Below are positions 5,430-9,742 of a stretch of 9,742 nt of DNA, in pieces. Source of the stretch: Thermodesulfobacteriota bacterium. Lineage in GTDB: Bacteria; Desulfobacterota; DSM-4660; Desulfatiglandales; HGW-15. The notes beneath the pieces were generated by a model. That model ran no database searches. It was not told where the DNA came from and saw only the letters and a list, made by a program, of their open reading frames with translations. Every line of letters starts with the position of its first letter. The stretch's first letter is position 1. A program made the translations under genes and the position numbers. The stretch is from assembly GCA_025454125.1 (NCBI GenBank), contig JALOPA010000024.1:1-9742 (forward strand), in the 5' to 3' direction.

Positions 5430-6581
5430 TTAGGCGATCATCTCGAGAAAAGCCTGGATTCTTGTCTTCAGCTGGCCGATCGTTCCCGCGGAGTAGAGGT
5501 CCTCGATGTGGAGGAGCGGGACCCTGATGGACTCAAGGTAAGCTTTTCTTGCCGGGACTTCGAATCCGAAAGGATCGCAGAACTTGTAAACATAAAGAAT
5601 CGCGCCGTCCACCTTGAATTCCTTGGCGTAAGCGCCGAGGTCTCCGAAGCGCGCCTGCGCGTCTCCTTCAAAGGTCCCGGCCTTGTTGTCTCGGTAGGTC
5701 TTGGGGCAGTTGACCTTGTCCAGATACCGACGCGCCAGGGCTTTGATTGGGTCCACCCCCTCGTCCGTCCGGGGCAGGGAGTCCCTCGTCCCGTTGCACG
5801 TCGTGTCCACCACGACACTCGCTCCGCTGTCTTCGACGATCTTGATGAGCTCGATGTTGTCCACGCAAGGTCCGTCCAGGAGGATGCGCGGCCCCTTCTT
5901 GAGAGGAGCCTCCTTTCTCTGGGAAAGGGCGGCGAGCACCTCGTCGAACAGGGCGTTGGCCTCGGGGATGGGGAGGCTGGAGCCCACGGTGAGAACCTTG
6001 GTGAGTTCCACCCCGGAAATCATGGGGGGATTGGATTTCCTGAAGTCATAGAGCGCCCTGGCCTTGTTGCGGTTTTCATTGTGCAACCGGATCGCCTTGG
6101 CGAGGTCGGCATCGCTCATAACCTTTCCCGTGAACTTCTCGAGGCTCTTCTTGTAAGTCCTGAGCTCTTCCTCAAAAAACTCGAAGGAGGATTCCTTGAC
6201 CACAGAGGGGGTGTTCAAAAAATGAAAGTAGGGAAGATTCAGGGAATAGTTCCAGGTGCTGTAGCTGCGCACCATGCTGTCACAGGCGTGGGGAATGACC
6301 ATCCCCGACAGGAAATCGTACTTGCCCTTCACGGAAAGGTCAAAGCAGCTTCGGATAAAAGGGCACACGATGGTCTCCATCAAGGTGTCGCCCTTGGTGA
6401 TGGGCTCCCGGATGTCTCCTCTCACGCGAAAAGGGACACATCCTGCCGCGGTGATGATCTCCAAGGGAACAAAGGAGCAGATGTAACCGATCACCTTCTG
6501 CCCCTGGCTCTTGAGCTCCCTCGCCCTGGTGCCATAGTTCACATACTGGTTTTCTACTTTTGCAAAAACATCATCCTTCAT
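5430..6581 (-). CDS. 2-hydroxyacyl-CoA dehydratase / benzoyl-CoA reductase subunit, BcrC/BzdN/HgdB-like (HGD-D family)
   Basis: This encodes 383 residues from the preferred ATG, matching the shorter catalytic subunit (BcrC, BzdN, HgdB, about 375-390). The family core is seen as KVIGYICSFVPLEIITAAG (29-47), then FRVRGD, then CPFIRSCFD (73-81) and VIPHACDSM (95-103). After these come RILLDGPCVDN (232-242), DTTCNGTRD (259-267) and LYVYKFCDPFGFE (329-341). C73 or C79, C100 and C335 are the best candidates for cluster ligands by comparison with dehydratase subunits. It follows the TetR gene closely (about 20-30 bases), so regulator and enzyme are very likely cotranscribed. The next gene is the BcrB-like partner. 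It should be a cytoplasmic, oxygen-sensitive iron-sulfur protein. Candidate reactions are ATP-driven aryl-CoA dearomatisation, syn-dehydration of an (R)-2-hydroxyacyl-CoA, or small-molecule reduction by a double-cubane protein. Confidence 0.9.
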   Translation of the reverse strand: MKDDVFAKVENQYVNYGTRARELKSQGQKVIGYICSFVPLEIITAAGCVPFRVRGDIREPITKGDTLMETIVCPFIRSCFDLSVKGKYDFLSGMVIPHACDSMVRSYSTWNYSLNLPYFHFLNTPSVVKESSFEFFEEELRTYKKSLEKFTGKVMSDADLAKAIRLHNENRNKARALYDFRKSNPPMISGVELTKVLTVGSSLPIPEANALFDEVLAALSQRKEAPLKKGPRILLDGPCVDNIELIKIVEDSGASVVVDTTCNGTRDSLPRTDEGVDPIKALARRYLDKVNCPKTYRDNKAGTFEGDAQARFGDLGAYAKEFKVDGAILYVYKFCDPFGFEVPARKAYLESIRVPLLHIEDLYSAGTIGQLKTRIQAFLEMIA

Positions 6582-6598
6582 GGGATTCATCTCCTTTT
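6579..6598 (-). promoter_or_regulatory. Ribosome binding site that decides the BcrC-like start
   Basis: AAAAGGAG (6591-6598 on the minus strand) touches the first in-frame ATG (6588-6590) with no spacing. It is nine bases from the second ATG (6579-6581). Ribosomes should therefore use the second, giving a protein that starts MKDDVFAKV and is three residues shorter than the longest frame. Confidence 0.65.
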
Positions 6599-6611
6599 CA
6601 AAGTCCGATGG

Positions 6612-7349
6612 TCATGCACACTTCACTCGGATCACATCTCCAATGGTCTTGCGATGAATACACCTCCTTTTACAGTCGTTCATTGCGCCTTCGTCGTTCC
6701 GCACGATCACCCGGAGGCCCAGTCCGTTGAGGATGAAGGCGGTCATTCCGTTCAGATGCGAGTCGTTCACCTTTTCTTTGAGGTTCCAACCTCTCAATGG
6801 GAGAAAGAGCATGAGGTAGGAGAGGAGATTGGCCAGAAAATCGGCATCCTTCCTTATTTTCTTGGATGCCGTGACCTCTTTGAGCAGACGGCGCCAGAAT
6901 CCGACGACGTTCTTGTCGTCCATCTCCAGGACCACCTGAAGATGCCTTTTGCCCAGGTACTTCGTCTCCGTATAGAGAAACAGGAAAAGGTCTTTGTTCT
7001 TGAGGGCGAATTCGAGAGTGAGACGCACCGCCTGGGTCAATCTTTCCAGAGGGTCTTGGATCTCTTCAACGCCCGATTTGACCAGGTGCTCATACCAGAG
7101 CATCTGCATTTGCTTGTAGGTGAGAAAGAGCACGTCGTCTTTAGAAGAGATGTAGTGGTAGAGTTGCCCCATGGACATCCCTGAGGCCAACGCGATCTCC
7201 CGTATGGTCGTCCGATGGTACCCCTTCTTGAAGAAAAGCCGGCAGGCGGCGCCGACGATCTGCTGGTGCTTGGAGTCGATCAGATCCACGTCCTTGGCCG
7301 AGGACGGGACGAGGTCGTCTCTGACGGTCTGATGAATAGGCTTTCTCAT
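6612..7349 (-). CDS. TetR/AcrR-family transcriptional regulator of the reductase genes
   Basis: This encodes 245 residues from the ATG at 7349 (starting MRKPIHQTV); a TTG at 7367 is a less likely start. After a polar N-terminal stretch of about 30 residues comes a full TetR_N domain: IVGAACRLFFKKGYHRTTI, REIALASGMSMGQLYHYISSKDDVL, the latter holding the helix-turn-helix. The C-terminal domain is helical, with PLERLTQAVRLTLEFALKNKDLFLFLYTETKYLG, as in regulators that sense acyl-CoA thioesters. The tail after about residue 215 (VRNDEGAMNDCKRRC onward) is longer and more basic than usual. Its promoter and two palindromes are directly upstream and the BcrC-like gene follows, so it probably represses its own transcript and is released by a pathway CoA-thioester. 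The ligand is inferred only from context. Confidence 0.88.
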   Translation of the reverse strand: MRKPIHQTVRDDLVPSSAKDVDLIDSKHQQIVGAACRLFFKKGYHRTTIREIALASGMSMGQLYHYISSKDDVLFLTYKQMQMLWYEHLVKSGVEEIQDPLERLTQAVRLTLEFALKNKDLFLFLYTETKYLGKRHLQVVLEMDDKNVVGFWRRLLKEVTASKKIRKDADFLANLLSYLMLFLPLRGWNLKEKVNDSHLNGMTAFILNGLGLRVIVRNDEGAMNDCKRRCIHRKTIGDVIRVKCA

Positions 7350-7361
7350 AAATCCGTTATA

Positions 7362-7373
7362 GAGCAAGCGCTC
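7362..7373. promoter_or_regulatory. Candidate TetR operator downstream of the -10
   Basis: GAGC-AAGC-GCTC (7362-7373) is an inverted repeat between the -10 box and the regulator's start codon. A repressor dimer here would block initiation. The half-sites are only four bases, so this is tentative. Confidence 0.35.
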
Positions 7374-7377
7374 GATT

Positions 7378-7407
7378 TATATAACCGCGTTCCGCAAACG
7401 CTGTCAA
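7378..7407 (-). promoter_or_regulatory. Promoter of the TetR / reductase-subunit transcript, with a palindrome in the spacer
   Basis: On the minus strand a perfect TTGACA (7402-7407) is followed after 18 bases by TATATA (7378-7383), or after 17 by TTATAT. The spacer contains GCGTT-N5-AACGC (7387-7401), an exact inverted repeat well placed for a repressor. The start codon of the regulator is about 30 bases further on. This makes the regulator and the subunits downstream one unit, separate from the activator gene at 7541-8314. Confidence 0.65.
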
Positions 7408-7540
7408 GCAAATTGCATGCGGCAAAAGGCGGAAAGAGATCGGGTACCGATGCGAGACGGCACGCGGTGCAGGGTTCACGGCACAAGGACAACCCGACTC
7501 TTCAGGATGTTCTCCGGCCGGCTGGAACTGCGGAAGCGCT

Positions 7541-8314
7541 TTACGCGCTCTCGGAGGCGATGAGGGCGGCGCCCAGCGCCGCGGTCATGTGGGGGTCAGG
7601 GGGGACCACAATGGGGTAGCCGCTCACGGCTTCGAGGGCTTTCACAAGGCCTGAATTCCTGGCTCCGCCACCCACGAGGGCATAGTCCTTTTCAATGCCG
7701 AGCCGCACCGCCAGGGCGTTGAGCTGGGCGGCAAGGGCCCTGTGAATACCGGCCAGGAGATCCTCCTTGGACACGCCCTCCGCGATTCTAGAGACCGCTT
7801 CGGATTCGGCAAACACGGCGCACCCGGTGTTGAATTCTACGCGTTGGCTTGATTTCAGGGCGAGCGCCCCCAGATCCTCGACCTTCAGCTGGAGGACTTT
7901 CGCAGCGACCTTCAGGATCCGGGCGCTTCCGCCCGCGCATTTCCCGCTGAGAAGGAAATTCTGAAGATTGCCCTTTTCGTCCATCCTGAAGGCCTTGCTG
8001 TAGAGATCCCCGGCGTCTACGGCGGTCCTGACGGTGGGGCAAAGGTGGTGGACCCCTTTGGCATGGCAGGAGATATCGGTGAGGACGGAATTCGCGTAGC
8101 CTACGGACTTGGAGCCGAAGCCCGTGGCCACCGTGTAGACAACGCGGGTTTCGGCACCCCGGGCCTTTGAGAGAAGTTCCTCCCGGATCCGTTCCGCGGT
8201 GAGCCTGAAATCGCCCCCGGAAGGACAGTCGAGCTGGGCAAGGATCTTCCTGTCTGCCATCAAAACGCCCTTTGCCGAAGCAGAACCCATGTCAATGCCA
8301 AGAACCCACTCCAT
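7541..8314 (-). CDS. ATP-dependent activator-like protein, BcrA/BadF/HgdC family, variant copy with altered phosphate-2 motif
   Basis: This 257-residue protein has the same ASKHA fold as the activator at 2727-3569. GIDMGSASAKGV (6-17) is the first phosphate loop and YALVGGGARNSG (211-222) the adenosine motif. The two cluster cysteines are at exactly the same positions, C126 (SGKCAGGSARI) and C165 (NTGCAVFAESE). The second phosphate motif is altered: where the other copy has DIGGQD, this one has DAGDLY (100-105). Paired activators with one non-canonical member are known from benzoyl-CoA reductases, so I take this as the second half of a heterodimer rather than a broken gene. Such a pair argues for a reductase more than a dehydratase, which uses a homodimer. 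A Shine-Dalgarno (GAGG, ten bases before the ATG) supports the start. It is upstream of the TetR gene with its own unidentified promoter. Confidence 0.88.
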   Translation of the reverse strand: MEWVLGIDMGSASAKGVLMADRKILAQLDCPSGGDFRLTAERIREELLSKARGAETRVVYTVATGFGSKSVGYANSVLTDISCHAKGVHHLCPTVRTAVDAGDLYSKAFRMDEKGNLQNFLLSGKCAGGSARILKVAAKVLQLKVEDLGALALKSSQRVEFNTGCAVFAESEAVSRIAEGVSKEDLLAGIHRALAAQLNALAVRLGIEKDYALVGGGARNSGLVKALEAVSGYPIVVPPDPHMTAALGAALIASESA

Positions 8315-8385
8315 CCTCGTTCATCCTCTATCGCATCTTTTCGTGTTCAAAATTGTTCAGTTACCCCTCAGCCCGCCGTGGTTCC

Positions 8386-8455
8386 GTCATTCCCGCGAAG
8401 GCGGGAATCCAGCTCTTGATACTTTTTCTGGACACCCGCCTTCACGGGTGTGACG
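8386..8455. repeat. REP-like double hairpin (GTCATTCCCGC family)
   Basis: The first unit (8386-8412) is GTCATTCCCGCGAAGGCGGG followed by AATCCAG, with ATTCCCGC and GCGGGAAT as arms. The second (8428-8455) starts CTGGACACCCG and ends CGGGTGTGACG, with ACACCCG and CGGGTGT as arms. The two units are mirror-arranged, so the whole can also fold as one long hairpin. Such elements are widespread in proteobacterial intergenic DNA. It fills most of the gap between the YkgJ-like gene and the variant activator. Confidence 0.75.
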
Positions 8456-8461
8456 TTTGTG

Positions 8462-8487
8462 AGGAAAGCCCCGATAGCGGCGGGGTT
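8462..8487 (-). terminator. Weak terminator-like hairpin after the YkgJ-like gene
   Basis: On the minus strand AACCCCG and CGGGGCT pair around a 7-base loop, followed by TTCC, about ten bases past the stop codon. The stem is short and the T-run poor, so termination here is uncertain. Confidence 0.35.
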
Positions 8488-8492
8488 CTTCA

Positions 8493-9158
8493 TCATAGCT
8501 TGGTCAGCAGAAACCCCCCATCCGGCTGCCTCTCCACCTTGAGACCGAACATGACGACGGTCTCGGTGAGGGGTCTTCCAAAGAAGAAGTCCATCTCCTC
8601 CATGGGAAGCCCGAGTTTTCGGGCCAGAAAAGGCCGCAGATGAAAGTCAAATTTCAAAAGCTCCAGGATCTTTTCCACGGCCTTCTCTCCGTCCTCGGAG
8701 ATTCGACGGACGTGATCGGAGAGGAGGGCATAACTGCATCTTTTATCCTGTTCTTCGATCAAGCCCAGGAGAACACCGTTTTCGATAACATCCTGTCTTT
8801 GGAGCTTGGGAGTCTGATAGAGTTCCATGAACTCTTCAGGGTCCCAGCACTTGAGGCTGGCACACTGCGCAGGCCGATTCTCGTAGATGCCGCAGGCCTT
8901 CTCCTCTGCAGTGTAGAACGTGCAGCCTCCTTCTTTGTCCCTGACTTTAATCATCTCCTGAACCGCAGGGACGATCCCTCCATGAACATTGTCCCTAACC
9001 AGCTCACCTTTGCGAAGGGTATACAGACTCCCCAGGCGGATAAATCCGCCAACCACCTGAGCCAGATCCTTCGCGTGCAGAGTAGGGCTGGACTTGAGGC
9101 AGCATTCCCCGCAACGGATACAGTGATTTCTGGGCTCCTGTAAGTTCATGCAGGGCAT
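8493..9158 (-). CDS. CxxCxxCC metal-binding protein (YkgJ-like, zinc/iron-chelating domain)
   Basis: This encodes 221 residues from the ATG at 9158 (MPCMNLQEPRNHC); the ATG at 9149 is equally possible, and neither has a clear Shine-Dalgarno. The longer open frame runs back into the thiolase terminator and is unlikely. The N-terminal C13-x2-C16-x2-C19-C20 (CIRCGECC), then C79 (GGCTFY), C89 (ACGIYENRPAQC) and C104 follow the usual order of the YkgJ domain, which binds zinc or an iron-sulfur cluster. The second half (from about residue 120) is helical and has no recognised motif; it ends GFLLTKL. The function of this family is largely unassigned. Next to iron-sulfur enzymes, a role in cluster or metal handling is possible. 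A terminator separates it from the thiolase gene upstream. Confidence 0.82.
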   Translation of the reverse strand: MPCMNLQEPRNHCIRCGECCLKSSPTLHAKDLAQVVGGFIRLGSLYTLRKGELVRDNVHGGIVPAVQEMIKVRDKEGGCTFYTAEEKACGIYENRPAQCASLKCWDPEEFMELYQTPKLQRQDVIENGVLLGLIEEQDKRCSYALLSDHVRRISEDGEKAVEKILELLKFDFHLRPFLARKLGLPMEEMDFFFGRPLTETVVMFGLKVERQPDGGFLLTKL

Positions 9159-9180
9159 TTTACACAGCCCCGCCGTTTTG

Positions 9181-9228
9181 GCAAAAAGAAAACCCCCTTC
9201 ACCCTCATAGAAGGTGCAAAGGGGGTTT
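9181..9228 (-). terminator. Rho-independent terminator after the thiolase gene
   Basis: On the minus strand AAACCCCCTT with CACC (arm 9213-9228) pairs with GGTG and AAGGGGGTTT (arm 9190-9203), with a two-base bulge and a 9-base loop. The run TTTTCTTTTT follows. It begins 26 bases past the thiolase stop codon. It separates thiolase transcription from the YkgJ-like gene, which must have its own promoter or rely on read-through. Confidence 0.88.
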
Positions 9229-9253
9229 GATGAAGGTATTCCAGACGAAATTC

Positions 9254-9742
9254 CTAGCCGACCTTGAAGATCAGGGCCGCGCCAGTATCCCCGGCTGCGC
9301 ATCCGGTCCACAGACCGTAGCCGCCGCCGAGCATCACGAGTTCTTCCAGCATCTCGGCGATGAGCCTTCCTGCGGTCGGGGCCTGCGGATGCCCGTAAAC
9401 CAGAGAGCACCCGTAGTTGTTCATCTTCATCACATCGATGCCCATTTTCTTCGCCATGTTGATATCGTTGACGATGAAGGGGTTGTGAGTCTTGATGGCC
9501 TTCATGTCGCTGACCTTCAGCCCCGCGTTTTTCAGCGCCATCTCCGCGGCAGGCACCGGTGCTGCGGCCATGTATCCGCGTTTGACCCTCGCAAAACCAT
9601 AGGAGAGAACCTGGATTTCGACCTTTGGATCGGCGCTCAGCGCCTTGGCTTTGTCCCGGGTGGCGATGATGAAGCCGCAGTTTCCGTCGGCAGGGTGGGT
9701 CTGGGCGCCGAAGCTGATCACGCCGCCCGGCTCTGCCGGTTT
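9254..9742 (-). CDS. Thiolase-family protein (acetyl-CoA acetyltransferase-like), C-terminal part
   Basis: The frame is open to base 9742, so the gene starts outside the window; 162 residues of a usual 390-430 are visible. The C-terminal thiolase domain is clear. PVPAAEMALKNAGLKVSDMKAIKTHNPFIVND opens it. NNYGCSLVYGHPQAPTAGR carries the catalytic His of the GHP motif, and GYGLWTGCAAGDTGAALIF carries the second catalytic Cys. The nucleophilic N-terminal Cys is outside. The family cleaves 3-oxoacyl-CoA with CoA or makes acetoacetyl-CoA. Motifs deviate from the textbook GHPxGATG and CIGGGxG, so this is a divergent subfamily, and a non-catalytic lipid-transfer-like relative cannot be ruled out. 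It runs in the same direction as the reductase genes and fits a CoA-thioester degradation pathway. The stop is followed by a strong terminator. Confidence 0.85.
   Translation of the reverse strand, partial: KPAEPGGVISFGAQTHPADGNCGFIIATRDKAKALSADPKVEIQVLSYGFARVKRGYMAAAPVPAAEMALKNAGLKVSDMKAIKTHNPFIVNDINMAKKMGIDVMKMNNYGCSLVYGHPQAPTAGRLIAEMLEELVMLGGGYGLWTGCAAGDTGAALIFKVG

Noticed and set aside
5343..7184. A 613-codon open frame on the + strand
   Set aside because: It lies antisense to the BcrC-like and TetR genes, has no recognisable domain and low-complexity composition, and crosses a repeat gap. It is a shadow of high-GC coding DNA.
8386..8455. The two repeat units as a possible CRISPR array
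   Set aside because: There are only two units, different and mirror-arranged with hairpins, and no spacers or cas genes; this is the common REP-like type.
9159..9410. N-terminal extension of the YkgJ-like protein up to 9410
   Set aside because: It would run through the thiolase terminator and the end of the thiolase gene; the extension is Arg/Gly-rich with no homology I recognise.

Overview
The window reads as chromosomal DNA of an anaerobic, moderately GC-rich bacterium. A deltaproteobacterial (Desulfobacterota-like) source is my best guess. It rests on the 2-hydroxyacyl-CoA dehydratase/benzoyl-CoA reductase family genes, a thiolase, a solitary DUF4143-type ATPase and abundant small intergenic repeats. 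No rRNA, tRNA or CRISPR array is visible, so the taxonomy is inference only.

Left part (1-2720). The C-terminal half of panB (pantothenate synthesis) is followed by a convergent RelE/ParE-type toxin-antitoxin pair. That pair has a near-consensus promoter straddling a 16-bp perfect palindrome. Next come a decayed fragment of an activator-ATPase gene (1181-1310), an 11-bp inverted repeat with a six-codon leader ORF, a solitary AAA/DUF4143 ATPase on the + strand, and a strong terminator. The decayed fragment is a second copy of the 3' end of the activator gene that starts the next block. The ATPase therefore sits between two related 3' ends, and this stretch looks like an accessory insertion zone.

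Central part (2727-8314, all on the minus strand). In transcription order it holds a small activator ATPase (7541-8314), a TetR regulator with its own promoter and candidate operators (6612-7349), a BcrC/HgdB-like subunit (5430-6581), a BcrB/HgdA-like subunit (3854-5248) and a second activator ATPase (2727-3569). Together these supply the four kinds of part found in ATP-dependent benzoyl-CoA reductases of the Bcr/Bzd type: two ASKHA activators that feed low-potential electrons and two HGD-D-family catalytic subunits. 2-hydroxyacyl-CoA dehydratases use the same fold with one kind of activator. The most likely job is ATP-driven one-electron reduction or dehydration of an aromatic or 2-hydroxyacyl-CoA thioester. 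The actual substrate cannot be read from the sequence. One activator has a canonical phosphate-binding motif and the other has lost it, which suggests an asymmetric activator pair.

Right part (8386-9742). A REP-like double hairpin is followed by a small CxxCxxCC (YkgJ-like) metal-binding protein, a clear rho-independent terminator and the C-terminal third of a thiolase cut by the window edge. The thiolase fits a CoA-thioester degradation pathway.

The intergenic gaps inside the reductase block are unusually rich in inverted repeats, including a 17-bp sequence shared between two gaps and a nested hairpin array at 3615-3853.
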